NCBI GenBank assembly: GCA_963782465.1
Contig: CAWAJR010000003.1
Span: 434,001-498,000, forward strand
Source of the DNA: JAODBJ01 sp963782465
GTDB lineage: Bacteria > Actinomycetota > Acidimicrobiia > IMCC26256 > PALSA-610
Reading direction: 5' to 3'
Length of the DNA: 64,000 nucleotides
The translations under genes and the position numbers were made by a program. Below, piece by piece: positions 1 to 9,054 of this stretch (position 1 is the first letter of the stretch; every line of letters starts with the position of its first letter). A model generated the notes under the pieces. It worked only from the letters and a program-made list of their open reading frames with translations. It did no database searches and was not told the origin of the DNA.

Positions 1-475
1 CGAACTTCGCCTGCGCGTCGTTCATCTGCTTGTCACTCGTCAGCGCACTCGCGGTTCCCGGAGCGACGTGCGCCATCGGCGTCGCCGCCGCGACGTAGGC
101 GTCGCGGGCGGGAACGAGGGCCTGGATCGCGGCGACCACTGCGGGCGGGTTACCGAGCTGGTCGACGATCTTGATGTTTGCCGCGACGGCGTCCTGCAGC
201 GTCGCGATCCGGTCGTTCAGATCGGAGGCAAGGTCTTTGCGGGCTTGCGAGGAGGTCTCCGTCGTCAGCGCGAGGGCGTCGTACTTCAACGCGTTGTTCG
301 CGCCGTCGAGCTCCGACTGGTTGTGCAACGCCTGCTGCACGAGGTTCATGCGCCCGACGTCGGTCTTGTACGAGCCGGACACGCTGTACGCAGTGACCCC
401 GACGAGCGCCAGCGCCAGGAGCGCAACACCCGCCAGGATCATGATCTTCGTGGTTACCGACGTCTTGAACCGCAC
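1..475 (-). CDS. Methyl-accepting chemotaxis-type receptor, N-terminal part (partial)
   Basis: Only the first 158 codons are in the window; the gene runs off the left edge. Read on the minus strand from GTG at 475 (an in-frame GTG lies at 484, and an AGG sits about 9 bases upstream of 475), it has a basic start, one membrane segment at about residues 9-28, and then a long polar helical stretch without further membrane segments in view. This is the layout of a four-helix-bundle ligand-binding domain of a chemotaxis receptor, and it resembles the start of the complete receptor at 43935. The signalling domain is out of view, so a sensor kinase remains possible. Confidence 0.55.
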   Translation of the reverse strand, partial: MRFKTSVTTKIMILAGVALLALALVGVTAYSVSGSYKTDVGRMNLVQQALHNQSELDGANNALKYDALALTTETSSQARKDLASDLNDRIATLQDAVAANIKIVDQLGNPPAVVAAIQALVPARDAYVAAATPMAHVAPGTASALTSDKQMNDAQAKF

Positions 476-619
476 AAGCGACACCTATTCGTTCCGGGAG
501 CGCGCCGGTGCGCGCAGCATTCTCAATCCCGTTCGGCATGCCTCGCGGGGTCATTGACCGCTCGCGTCGCGTTTCACTCGCAACAACGGCCCAAACTGAA
601 TGTTGGAGAGCCATCCTGT

Positions 620-625
620 TAACGT
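620..625 (+). promoter_or_regulatory. -10-like hexamer for leaderless acyl-CoA synthetase gene
   Basis: TAACGT lies 9 bases before the ATG at 635, and I see no Shine-Dalgarno sequence between them. Confidence 0.35.
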
Positions 626-634
626 CCTGGGCCG

Positions 635-2800
635 ATGACGGCGCCGGTAGGGACGACGACGACGCTGTCGGAAGCGGCGTCGAAACGCCTCCTGGCCCGC
701 TTCGGCGTGCCGGTCCTCGACGAACGCACAGCGGCGACCGCCGACGACGCGATTGCGGCCGCGAACGACATCGGCTACCCGGTCGTCGTCAAACTGTGCG
801 GACCGGCCATCGCGCACAAGACGGAACGTGGCCTCGTTCGCCTCAACCTGCGCGACGCGGGCGCGGTCCGCGATGCGGCGCAGACGCTTCTCGGCGCCGC
901 GACGGCCGCCGACGGCGACACCGAGTTGTTGATCGCGCCGATGGTGCGGGGGAACCGGGAGCTGATCGCCGGGCTCGTTTCCGACCCGCAGTTCGGCCCG
1001 TGCGTGATGCTCGGTGTCGGTGGAATCCTCGCTGAAGCGCTCGGTGATGTTGCGTTCCGTACCGTTCCCGTCACCGACGCCGAGGCGGCGGCGCTCGTCG
1101 ACGACGTGCGCACCCAGGCGCTGTTCGGGCCGTTCCGCGGTGAACCGCCCGTCGATCGCGCCGCGCTCGCCGCCGTCGTCCGCGGTCTCTCCGACCTCGC
1201 CATCGCGGAGCCCCAGGTCCACAGCGTCGACGTGAACCCACTCATCGTGGTGAACGGGAGGCCGGTCGCGGTCGATGCGCTGGTCGAGACGGCACCGGAA
1301 GGGGCGCCGGAGGCCGGCGCGCCCCGGCGGCCCGCGCCCGCGCCCGACGCGTTCCGCGCGCTGTTCGAACCACGTGGCGTCGTCGTGGCGGGCGCATCGA
1401 CCCACCCGGGCAAGTTCGGTTTCGTCGCCTTGCACAATGTGGTCGCGCACGGGTACCCCGGCGCGGTCGGTGCGACGAACCTCGAGGGCACCGACGTGCT
1501 GGGCGTGCGGACGGTTCGCACCATCGACGACCTCCCCGACGAGCCGTGGGACCTCGCGTTCGTGTGCACGCCGGCCACCGCGAACGCCGAGTTGTTGCGC
1601 GCGTGCGCGCGGCGCGGGATCCGGGCCGCGTTCCTGACGTCGGCCGGCTACGGCGAAGCCGGTGAAGCGGGCCGTCGCGCCGAGGCCGAACTCGTCGCGC
1701 TCTGCGACGAGCTGGGCATCCTGCTGGCCGGCCCCAACGGCCAGGGTGTCGTGTCCACACCGGCGTCGTTGTGCGCGCAGATCGTTGCGCCGTACCCGCC
1801 GCGGGGACGTATCGCGGTCGCGAGCCAGTCCGGCAATTTCGTCTCGTCGTTCCTGAACTGGTCGCGCCAGACCGGTGTCGGTGTGAGCCGCGCGGTGTCG
1901 GCCGGGAACGCGGCCGCCGTCACCATCGCCGACTATCTCGACTTCTACGCCGCCGACGACGAGACCGCGGTGAGCCTCGCGTATGTCGAGGGGATCGCCG
2001 ACGGTCGCGCGTTCTTCGAGCAGCTTCGCCGCGCGACCGTGCACAAGCCGGTCGTGCTCGTGAAGGGTGGCGCGACCGCGGGCGGCCAGCGCGCGGCGGC
2101 GTCGCACACCGGTTCACTCGCGAGCAACGACCGCGTCTTCGACGGTGTGTGCCACCAAGCGGGCGCGACGCGGGCCGCGACCGTCGAAGAAGCCTTCGAG
2201 GCGGCCGCGACGTTCGCGACCCAACCGTTGCCGGCGGGACCGCGCACGGTGGTCGTGACGACGGCCGGCGGTTGGGGAGTGGTCACCGCCGACGCGATCA
2301 CCGCGTCGGAGCTCGAACTGATCTCACTGCCGGCCGACCTTGCGGCGCAGATCGACGAGAAGCTGCCTCCACGGTGGAGCCGCAGCAACCCGATCGACCT
2401 TGCGGGCGGCGAGACGCGCGACACGATCCCCGAAGTGCTCGAACTCGTCGCCCGCCATCCCGGTGTCGACGCCATCGTCTACCTGGGCCTCGGCATCCAG
2501 TCGAACCAGGCGCGCCTGATGCGTGAAGGCCCGTTCTATCCCGAGCAGGGGCTCGAGCGGATCGTCTCGTACCACGAACGCCAAGACGAGCGGTTCGCGC
2601 GCGCCGCGGCCGAGATCTCCGACGCGACCGGCAAGCCGATCCTCACCGCCACCGAACTCGCGATCGCGTCACCCGACAACCCGGGACCGGCGACCGTGCG
2701 CGCCACCGGGCGCGTCTGTTACGCGTCGGCGAACCGGGCCGTGACGGCACTCGAACATCTGTGGCGGTACGCGCGTCACCGGCAGCGGCGCGAGGTTTGA
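635..2800 (+). CDS. Acyl-CoA synthetase, ADP-forming (fused ATP-grasp and CoA-binding subunits)
   Basis: 721-residue member of the ADP-forming acetate/acyl-CoA ligase superfamily, which interconverts acyl-CoA and acid plus ATP. The order is unusual relative to the split enzymes: the ATP-grasp (beta) domain is first, residues about 10-230 (VVVKLCGP, then DVNPLIV), followed by the CoA-binding and ligase (alpha) domains starting near residue 240 (FEPRGVVVAGAS). The phospho-histidine of the alpha domain should be H491 in SHTGS. All domains are complete. The substrate cannot be told from sequence; related fused proteins act on acetate, other short acids or aryl acids. It ends close to dacB. Confidence 0.85.
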   Translation: MTAPVGTTTTLSEAASKRLLARFGVPVLDERTAATADDAIAAANDIGYPVVVKLCGPAIAHKTERGLVRLNLRDAGAVRDAAQTLLGAATAADGDTELLIAPMVRGNRELIAGLVSDPQFGPCVMLGVGGILAEALGDVAFRTVPVTDAEAAALVDDVRTQALFGPFRGEPPVDRAALAAVVRGLSDLAIAEPQVHSVDVNPLIVVNGRPVAVDALVETAPEGAPEAGAPRRPAPAPDAFRALFEPRGVVVAGASTHPGKFGFVALHNVVAHGYPGAVGATNLEGTDVLGVRTVRTIDDLPDEPWDLAFVCTPATANAELLRACARRGIRAAFLTSAGYGEAGEAGRRAEAELVALCDELGILLAGPNGQGVVSTPASLCAQIVAPYPPRGRIAVASQSGNFVSSFLNWSRQTGVGVSRAVSAGNAAAVTIADYLDFYAADDETAVSLAYVEGIADGRAFFEQLRRATVHKPVVLVKGGATAGGQRAAASHTGSLASNDRVFDGVCHQAGATRAATVEEAFEAAATFATQPLPAGPRTVVVTTAGGWGVVTADAITASELELISLPADLAAQIDEKLPPRWSRSNPIDLAGGETRDTIPEVLELVARHPGVDAIVYLGLGIQSNQARLMREGPFYPEQGLERIVSYHERQDERFARAAAEISDATGKPILTATELAIASPDNPGPATVRATGRVCYASANRAVTALEHLWRYARHRQRREV

Positions 2801-2829
2801 ACCAGGGTTTCACGCGCCGGGGGAGAACA

Positions 2830-4251
2830 GTGCTGCGATCGGTCGCGACCGTGCTTCTCGTCGCGGGCCTCGCGACGATCGGGACGACGCTGCGTACCGC
2901 GTCGGGCGCGGCCCCGGCGGCCGCGTCGTCTGCGAGCGGCACCGCTACCAGCCCGACGCCACTGCTCTCGCCTCGCCGGCTCCCGGTGCTGTTCGACGAT
3001 CTCGTCGCTTCACACGCGCTGCAAGCCGCCGTCGACGCCGCCTTCACTCCCGACAACGCGTGCATCGCGGTCGACGGTGCCGCCGGCGCGCTCGCGCGCC
3101 ACGACGCCGGCCTCCCGCTCGCGCCTGCGTCGACCCAGAAGCTGCTCACGGCGACCGCGGCGCTCGCGGTGCTCGGCCCCGACCATCGCTTCACCACCCG
3201 CGCCGTCACGACTGCGGCGGTAACCGGCGGGGAACTCGACGGCGATCTCTACATCGTCGGCGGGGGTGACCCGATGCTGGCGACGAGCGCGTTCGAAGCC
3301 GCGTTGCATTCCGAAGTGCTGTCGCGCAACGAACCGGTCACGCGCCTGAGCGACCTCGCGGATGCGATCGTCGCGGCGGGCATCACCCACATCGATGGCG
3401 CGGTCATCGGCGACGACAGCCGGCACGACCGGCTGCGGTTCCTACCCGTGTGGAAGCCCGTGTACCGCACGGAAGGCGATATCGGCGCCCTCTCCGCGCT
3501 CGGTGTCGACCACGGCTACGCGACACCGGGGACGACGGCCGTGCCCGCAGACCCGGCCGCGGCAACCGCGCAGCAACTCGTCGACCTCCTCGTCGCGCGG
3601 GGCGTGACGATCGGCGGCGGCGCCGCATCGGGCACCGCGCCCGCCGGCGCCCGCGAAGTCGCGCACCTCGACTCGGCCCCGCTCGCCGGCATCGTCGCCG
3701 GCATGTTGACCGCGAGCGACAACTGGGTCGCCGAGATGCTCGCCCGGGAGATCGGCGTCGCCCGCCCGGCGCCGGGCGCGAACGTGGGCGCGGCCGCAGG
3801 GAGCACCGCCGCCGGTACCGCCGCGATCGTCTCGACGCTCGGCGGGCTCGGCATCCCCACCGCCGGTGTCAACCTGCTCGACGGTTCGGGCCTCGCCCCC
3901 GGCGACCGGGTCACCTGTACGGCGCTGCTCGGTGCAATCGACCGGTCGACCACGGCCCGTTTCGCCGCGATCAACCGCGGCCTCGCCGTTGCGGGCGAAT
4001 CCGGGACCCTCGCGACCCGGTTCGTCGGCGACCCGCTGCAAGGAGTACTCAGGGCCAAGACAGGGCACATCGACGGGGTCGCGGCGCTCGCGGGGGTCAT
4101 CGACGGAAATGCACATCTGCGTTTCGCGTTCATCGTGAACGGGCAGTTCTCCACCGCAGAGGGTGAACGCCTGCAAGCGATCGCCGCGCGCCTCGTGGCG
4201 ACATATCCCCAGTTACCGGCCGAGGCGGTCGTCCCGGCGCCGGGACGTTGA
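2830..4251 (+). CDS. dacB: D-alanyl-D-alanine carboxypeptidase/endopeptidase, PBP4 type (peptidase S13)
   Basis: Secreted enzyme that trims peptidoglycan peptides. I chose GTG 2830 because GGGGGAG lies 4 bases before it; the longer reading from 2761 would overlap the previous gene. The 473-residue product starts with an apparent signal sequence (hydrophobic residues about 5-20). The three penicillin-binding motifs are all present: STQK with Ser101 and Lys104, SDN at 296-298, and KTG at 410-412. The large insertion between the first two motifs is typical of family S13. It stands alone on this strand, after the acyl-CoA synthetase and before small membrane proteins. Confidence 0.88.
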   Translation: MLRSVATVLLVAGLATIGTTLRTASGAAPAAASSASGTATSPTPLLSPRRLPVLFDDLVASHALQAAVDAAFTPDNACIAVDGAAGALARHDAGLPLAPASTQKLLTATAALAVLGPDHRFTTRAVTTAAVTGGELDGDLYIVGGGDPMLATSAFEAALHSEVLSRNEPVTRLSDLADAIVAAGITHIDGAVIGDDSRHDRLRFLPVWKPVYRTEGDIGALSALGVDHGYATPGTTAVPADPAAATAQQLVDLLVARGVTIGGGAASGTAPAGAREVAHLDSAPLAGIVAGMLTASDNWVAEMLAREIGVARPAPGANVGAAAGSTAAGTAAIVSTLGGLGIPTAGVNLLDGSGLAPGDRVTCTALLGAIDRSTTARFAAINRGLAVAGESGTLATRFVGDPLQGVLRAKTGHIDGVAALAGVIDGNAHLRFAFIVNGQFSTAEGERLQAIAARLVATYPQLPAEAVVPAPGR

Positions 4252-4333
4252 GCATTGCCGCACCGGAGATGTTCGCGACTGTTTGCATGACGGAGGCAAG
4301 CGAAACAGACTCCTTCGCCGACCAGGGAGATCG

Positions 4334-4654
4334 ATGGCCGAAAAGTCACCCCAACAGACGATCAGCGAACTTCGCGATCTCGTCGTCGCGTACTTCAAGC
4401 AGGAGACGCTCGAACCGCTCAAGGGATTGGGTCGTTATGTCGGGTTCGGGGTCGGCGGCGCGACGTTGCTCGGTATCGGCGCCATGTTCCTCGGCATCGG
4501 CGCACTGCGCGCGTTGCAGACCCAGACCGGTTCGACGTTCACGAAGAACTGGTCGTGGGCGCCGTATGGCATCGTCGTGATCGCGTTGCTCGGCGCGGCG
4601 GGGCTCACCTGGCTCGCCCGGGGGAAACGCAAGGACAGGAGCAACGAGCAATGA
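4334..4654 (+). CDS. Small membrane protein, phage-holin-III-like (actinobacterial)
   Basis: 106 residues from ATG 4334 (GGGAGA about 4 bases upstream). An N-terminal amphipathic stretch (ISELRDLVVAYFKQETLEPL) is followed by two membrane segments at about residues 35-55 and 75-95 and a basic tail. This resembles the small 'Holin-X/DUF1469' type membrane proteins that are common next to short cell-envelope genes in actinobacteria; the similarity is by layout and I cannot confirm it. It overlaps the next gene by ATGA, so the two are likely translated together. No phage genes are nearby, so a lytic role is not implied. Confidence 0.55.
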   Translation: MAEKSPQQTISELRDLVVAYFKQETLEPLKGLGRYVGFGVGGATLLGIGAMFLGIGALRALQTQTGSTFTKNWSWAPYGIVVIALLGAAGLTWLARGKRKDRSNEQ

Positions 4655-4890
4655 GCCCGCGCAAGAGCGCCCCGCCCACCCTGGTTCCGGAGAAGAAGAT
4701 CTCCCGGGACGACATCGAATCGAAACTGCGCGAACTGCAGGGCGAGGTCGACGAGAACGTCGAGTCGGTCAAGGGGATCGGCATGGCGGTCGCGATCGGT
4801 GCCGGTGTGCTGGTCGTCGTCGCGGCGTACTGGTTCGGTCGCCGCCGGGGCAAGAAGCGCCAGATGGTGCTCGAGATCAAGCGGATCTGA
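4651..4890 (+). CDS. Small single-pass membrane protein
   Basis: 79 residues. A charged, probably coiled-coil N-terminal half (residues about 15-40, EKKISRDDIESKLRELQGEV) is followed by one membrane segment (about 43-64) and a very basic tail. It starts inside the stop codon of the upstream holin-like gene, so both are likely made together and may interact. I do not recognise a named family beyond small actinobacterial membrane proteins. Confidence 0.6.
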   Translation: MSPRKSAPPTLVPEKKISRDDIESKLRELQGEVDENVESVKGIGMAVAIGAGVLVVVAAYWFGRRRGKKRQMVLEIKRI

Positions 4891-4898
4891 CCGGCCCG

Positions 4899-5147
4899 AT
4901 GGAATCGCTGCTACGACGGATCACGTCCACCGGGTTCCGGAAGGGCATGGGTGGATCGCGCCCGTGGCTGTACGCGGCCATCGTCGCGACGGGGATGCGC
5001 ATGTTGCGGCACCTCGCGAACCCCGAACCCGAAGTGCTCTACCGGGCCAAAGTGAAGCCGGGGGAGGCGTTCGAGATCACGACGCACGTGTCGCCCGGCC
5101 GCCGGGCACGACGCAAGGCTCGGCGGGCATCGAGCCCGGAAGGCTGA
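4899..5147 (+). CDS. Hypothetical small protein
   Basis: 82 residues starting 9 bases after the preceding stop, so probably the third gene of a small operon. It has a short moderately hydrophobic stretch (WLYAAIVATGMRML) and a very basic C-terminus. No motif recognised. Confidence 0.5.
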   Translation: MESLLRRITSTGFRKGMGGSRPWLYAAIVATGMRMLRHLANPEPEVLYRAKVKPGEAFEITTHVSPGRRARRKARRASSPEG

Positions 5148-5162
5148 TCTCCCGCGGCGCAG

Positions 5163-5168
5163 TAGCCT
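5163..5168 (+). promoter_or_regulatory. -10-like hexamer before leader ORF of the sulfur-carrier/ttuA/trmI operon
   Basis: TAGCCT, 9 bases before the ATG at 5178. It is the only promoter-like element I see ahead of this operon. Confidence 0.35.
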
Positions 5169-5177
5169 GCTGCGACC

Positions 5178-5261
5178 ATGAGCGAGCGGCGCAGGTCGAG
5201 CATCGGGGCAGGTCATGGCGGCGCGGACCGCGCGGCACGGCCCGGGGAGCCGACGGGATGA
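5178..5261 (+). CDS. Possible 27-residue leader ORF coupled to the sulfur-carrier gene
   Basis: ATG 5178 opens a 27-codon frame (MSERRRSSIG...EPTG) whose TGA overlaps the ATG of the next gene as ATGA. It is arginine-rich and matches nothing I know. Its length, ATGA coupling and position 9 bases after a TAGCCT hexamer suggest a translated leader, but chance cannot be ruled out for so short a frame. Confidence 0.3.
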   Translation: MSERRRSSIGAGHGGADRAARPGEPTG

Positions 5262-5458
5262 AGGTCGTGCTGCGAAACCCGCGCCGCGAGTTGGACGTCA
5301 CGGCGCCGCGCAACGTCGAGCAGCTCCTCGCGGGGCTCGACGTCGTCCCGGAAACGGTTCTCGTGATCCGCAACGACACGCTCGTGACCCGCGACGAACG
5401 TCTCTCCGACGACGACGTCGTGGAGATCAGGCCGGTCGTGTCGGGGGGCGCGGCGTGA
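5258..5458 (+). CDS. Ubiquitin-like sulfur carrier, MoaD/ThiS/TtuB type
   Basis: 66-residue small beta-grasp protein. The C-terminus is SGGAA: the Gly-Gly that would carry the thiocarboxylate is followed by two alanines, so maturation by a protease would be needed before activation (inference). It overlaps the downstream ttuA-like gene by GTGA, which strongly suggests that it is the sulfur donor for that tRNA thiolase, as TtuB is for TtuA in Thermus. A run of six G bases lies in the GG codons, in a region where other runs appear miscounted, so the exact tail deserves checking. Confidence 0.7.
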   Translation: MKVVLRNPRRELDVTAPRNVEQLLAGLDVVPETVLVIRNDTLVTRDERLSDDDVVEIRPVVSGGAA

Positions 5459-6398
5459 AGTGCCGGCGCTGCCGGGAACCGGCCGTCATCGATGTTCGCC
5501 GGCACAACGCCGCGTTCTGCCGCGACTGTTTCCTGCACCATTGCCGCGAACAGGTGAGGCGAGCGATCGACGACTTCGAGATGCTGCAGCCCGGTGAACG
5601 CGTGCTCGTCGCGGTGTCCGGAGGCAAGGATTCGCTCGGCCTCTGGCACCTGCTCGCCGCCCTCGGCTACCCGGCCGACGGTCTTTACGTCGGGCTCGGC
5701 ATCGGCGACTACTCCGATCGATCCGGGCGCTTCGCCCACGACTTCGCCGACCAGCACGGCTACAAGCTGCACCACGTCGACATCCGCGGCGAGTACGGCT
5801 TCGACATCCCCGAAGGCTCCCGCGCCGCGAAGCGCGCGCCGTGCAGCGCGTGCGGCCTCTCGAAACGCCATCTCTTCAACGCCGTCGCGCTGGAACACGG
5901 CTACGCCGCCCTCGCGACCGGGCACAACCTCGACGACGAAGCCGCAGTGCTGTTCGGCAACGTGTTGCGCTGGGAGCGCGGCTATCTCGGTCGCCAGTAC
6001 CCGGTCCTGCCCGCCGCCGACGGGTTCGTTCGTAAGGTCAAGCCTTTGATCCGCCTCGGCGAACGCGAACTGGCGGCGTACTGCGTGCTCGCCGGCATCG
6101 ATTACATCGTCGAGGAATGCCCCATGGCAGCGGGGAACCGGCATCTCGGTTACAAGGAGGTGCTCAACACGATCGAAGAGCGCTCGCCGGGATCGAAGGC
6201 GGCGTTCGTGTTCGGGTTCCTCGAGCGCGCGCACGATCGGTTCGCGCCCGACGCCGCCGACGAACGCGAAGACCTCGGCCCTGCCGCGAATGCGGCGCGC
6301 CCACACCCGGCGACATCTGTGCCTTCTGCCGCATGCAGGCGCGCGCCACCGGCGCCCGCATTCCGGTCAGCGTCGAATCCGGCGGCCTTGAGCACTGA
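5455..6398 (+). CDS. ttuA: tRNA 2-thiolation protein TtuA-like (PP-loop, zinc fingers, Fe-S); frameshifted
   Basis: Member of the TtuA/TtcA/Ncs6 group that thiolates tRNA uridine (usually position 54 for TtuA). N-terminal zinc finger at residues 3-6 (CRRC) with partners CRDC...HHC; PP-loop SGGKDS at 55-60; three cysteines for a [4Fe-4S] cluster at C130, C133 and C222. The C-terminal zinc finger (CRECG...CAFC) is only reached by changing frame: the C run at 6279-6281 seems one base short. With that base restored the gene ends at 6398, inside the trmI start. GTG 5455 overlaps the sulfur-carrier stop. The frameshift is probably an assembly error because the protein is complete on both sides. Confidence 0.82.
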
Positions 6399-7184
6399 CG
6401 GCCCGCGCGGCACGTTCGCGGCGGGCGACCGCGTGTTGCTGACCGACAACCGGAAGCGGCGCCATCTCGTCACGCTCGCCGCGGGCGGCCAGTTCCACAC
6501 CCACGCGGGCATCATCGAGCACGACGCGCTCATCGGTCATCCCGAGGGGATCACCGTCCGTTCGAGTCGCGGCGCCCGCCTGGTCGCGGTACGCCCGACC
6601 CTCTCCGAGTACATCCTCGAAATGCCGCGCGGCGCGCAGGTCATCTACCCGAAGGACATCGGGCCGATCCTGATGCTCGCCGACGTCTTCCCGGGCGCGC
6701 GCATCTTCGAGTCGGGGATCGGTTCCGGCGCGCTCACCACTGCATTGCTTCGCGCCGTCGGCCCCATGGCCGCGTCACCGGCTACGAGCTACGCGACGAC
6801 TTCGCCCAGACCGCGGTCCGTAACGTCACTTCGTTCCTCGGCGAAGACGTTCCCCTCGACGTGTCGGTACGCGACACCTACGAAGGCATCGACGAGAACG
6901 AACTCGATCGGGTCGTGCTCGACCTACCCGAGCCGTGGCGGGTCGTGAAACACGCGATGGGTGCCCTGCGACCGGGCGGCATCCTCGTCGCCTACCTGCC
7001 GACCATCTTGCAGGTCGGCCGGCTCCGCGAGGAACTCGCGGCCGCACCGTTCGGGATGGTCGAAACGATCGAGGTGTTGCATCGCGGCTGGCACGTCGAG
7101 GGCCAGTCGATCCGTCCCGACCATCGCATGGTCGCCCACACCGGGTTCCTCACTCACGGGCGCCTGCTGGTACCCGAGCAGTAG
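6388..7184 (+). CDS. trmI: tRNA (adenine-58-N1) methyltransferase; frameshifted
   Basis: Makes m1A58 in the T-loop of tRNA, next to the base modified by TtuA-type enzymes, so the two genes form a coherent T-loop modification pair. Starts at TTG 6388, overlapping the end of ttuA. The N-terminal TrmI domain (GDRVLLTD) and the SAM-binding motif (FESGIGSGALT) are in one frame. The rest, from GRVTGYELRDDF through DLPEPW and PGGILVAYLPT, is in another. The break falls in the C run at 6762-6765, which needs one more C to read VGPHGRV. Probable assembly error rather than a dead gene. Confidence 0.85.
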
Positions 7185-7189
7185 CGGCC

Positions 7190-8354
7190 GTGAACTTCCT
7201 CGACGCCGTCATCGTGGTCGCCTCGCTGGCAGCGGCGATCGGCGGTTGGCGGTTCGGATTCGTCGCGCGGGTGCTCGCGTGGGCGGGTGTCGCGGCGGGG
7301 CTGATGATCGGCATCCGGTTCGTTCCCGGCGTGGTGACCGCGTTCGGCGGGACCGCCGCCGACGACCGGGTCACGGTCGCGTTGCTGTTCCTGGTGCTCG
7401 TCGCGACGCTCGGGCAGGGCATCGGCCTCGCGATCGGCGCCCTCGTGCACCGGCTCCGCCCCGAAGTGCGCGGCCTCCCGAAATGGGACCGGGCCGCCGG
7501 CGCCGCGGTCGGCGTGATCGGCGTGCTCACGCTCCTCTGGATGACGATCCCGTCGCTCGCGACCGCCGAAGGGTGGCCCGCCCGCGCGGCCCGCGGGTCG
7601 GCGATCGTCGGGTGGGTGCAGCACGTCGCGCCCAAACAACCCGATCGGTTCGCGGCGTGGGGCCTCAAGATCTCCGAAGCGCCCTACCCGTCGGCGCTCG
7701 GCCCCCTCGACACACCGCCCGACCCGGGCGAGCCGCCGGAGCAGGTCGTTTCGGCCGCGGTCGATGCCCGCGTCCGCCAATCGGTGGTGAAGGTGACGGG
7801 TCTCGCGTGCAGCCAGATCCAGGAGGGCAGCGGTTGGGTCGTCGAACCCGGGCTGATCGTCACCAACGCCCACGTCGTCGCCGGGGAACGGCTCACGAAG
7901 ATCGAAGATGTCCGCGGCGTGCAGTACGACGCGACCGTCGTCGCGTTCGACCCGCGACGCGACATCGCGGTCCTCTCGGCGCCGTCCTTCGACGGGCGGC
8001 CGCTGAACATGGCCCAAGGCAAGGTGAACGAGAACGGCGCGGTCTACGGCCATCCGCAGGGCGGTCCGCTCCGCGCGGGCACCGGCGCGCATCGGCGAAG
8101 AGATCCGCGCGTCGGGGACCGACATCTACCGGACCTCGCAGAGTGAGCGACGGGTCTACGTGCTGGCCGCGAGGTTGCACCCCGGCGATTCCGGCGCGCC
8201 GCTCGTCGACGCGAAGGGCCGCGTCATGGGGGTCGCGTTTGCGATCGACCCTGCGCACGCGGGCACCGCGTACGCGGTCACCGACGTCGAAGTGCTCCCG
8301 GTACTACAGACCATCGGCAACGCCGGCGTGAGCACCGGCCGCTGCCTCGTCTGA
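7190..8354 (+). CDS. MarP-like membrane serine protease (CvpA-like membrane domain plus trypsin fold); frameshifted
   Basis: Four membrane segments in the first ~130 residues (CvpA/colicin V-like) anchor a periplasmic trypsin-like protease. Catalytic residues: H228 (TNAHVV), D258 (RRDIAVL) and Ser in HPGDSGAP at about 8190. The layout matches actinobacterial MarP (acid-resistance protease). The GTG start at 7190 is 5 bases after the trmI stop. The frame changes near 8077-8079, where GGG seems to have one base too many; removing it gives a continuous ...LRAAPARIGEEI... . The C-terminal part then runs to 8354. Confidence 0.8.
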
Positions 8355-8420
8355 CACGGGAGCAGGCGCGCCGCGCGCCGTTCGCGGCGCGTCAGTGCAA
8401 GCGCGGGGCGCGGGCCGGGG

Positions 8421-8657
8421 TCAGTCGACTTCGATGAAGATGCACTCGCCGGGGCATTCCTCGGCCGACTCGATGGTCGCCTCTTCCATGCCGGCGGGCA
8501 CGTTCGCGAGCCCTTCGGGGCCGCCCGGGTCGGAGAAGACCTTGCCGCCCTCTTTCACGTAGGCAAGGCCGTCGTCGAGCAGCGTGAACACGTCGGGCGC
8601 GATCTCTTCGCAGAGCCCGTCGCCCGTGCACAGATCCTGGTCGATCCACACCTTCAT
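8421..8657 (-). CDS. Ferredoxin, [3Fe-4S] type
   Basis: 78-residue acidic ferredoxin. Cysteines C10 and C16 with Asp13 where a fourth ligand would normally be, plus C68-Pro69, are the pattern of single-cluster [3Fe-4S] ferredoxins that often feed electrons to cytochromes P450; C72 is extra. The start at 8657 has a good GAGG-type ribosome site. It is divergent from the proteasome ATPase gene. As I remember, a small ferredoxin occurs at this place in other actinobacterial proteasome regions, but no link to proteolysis is known to me. Confidence 0.85.
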   Translation of the reverse strand: MKVWIDQDLCTGDGLCEEIAPDVFTLLDDGLAYVKEGGKVFSDPGGPEGLANVPAGMEEATIESAEECPGECIFIEVD

Positions 8658-9054
8658 CGGTGGTCCTCACCTCGGGAGAGAAGTGGTGCTGGTTACCGCC
8701 GATGAATTTATCACATCTGCGCGTGACAAATCACGTCCGGCGGTGAGATACCTCTCGGATGCTCGTCGAACGTATCGGACAGTCAAGCGCCAAGGTGTAT
8801 GGGAACGCGTGCCGCATGACGAACTTCGGAGAAAAACGACGCCCGGGCACGAGCGGCGGTGAGACGGGCATCCGGCCGGGGACGAAACGGCCGCGACCCG
8901 ACCGACCGGCATGGTCTGCTCACATCCGGCACCGCCCGCCGATAAGGAACGATCGTCGCCCGCGCGGGAACGCGGCGGCGCGAAACCCGGTTCATATGCA
9001 CACTGCCGGACCGGGACACGGGACTAGGGTCCGGAACGACCGGGAGGTGGTCTG
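8658..9054. other. Intergenic region between divergent ferredoxin and proteasome ATPase genes
   Basis: 397 bases without a convincing gene. It holds the inverted repeat GTGACAAATCAC at 8723-8734, with TGTGATAAATT-like sequence on the minus strand beside it, an A+T-rich patch that is a plausible promoter or operator for the ferredoxin gene. TAGGGT at about 9025-9030 may be the -10 element for the ATPase gene, which has the ribosome site GGGAGGTGG. Short ORFs here look random. Confidence 0.4.

Noticed and set aside
4334..4654. Prophage lysis module
   Set aside because: A holin-like membrane protein alone is not evidence of phage; there is no endolysin, integrase or structural gene, and base composition does not differ.
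5215..6948. A natural TtuA-TrmI fusion protein in one open frame
   Set aside because: The frame is shared only because two single-base losses in C runs move both genes. The joint lacks the TtuA zinc finger and the TrmI C-terminus, which appear intact in the neighbouring frames.
8723..8734. A CRP/FNR binding site before the ferredoxin gene
   Set aside because: GTGA-N4-TCAC has the wrong spacing for the N6 consensus, and no regulator is nearby; mentioned only as an inverted repeat.
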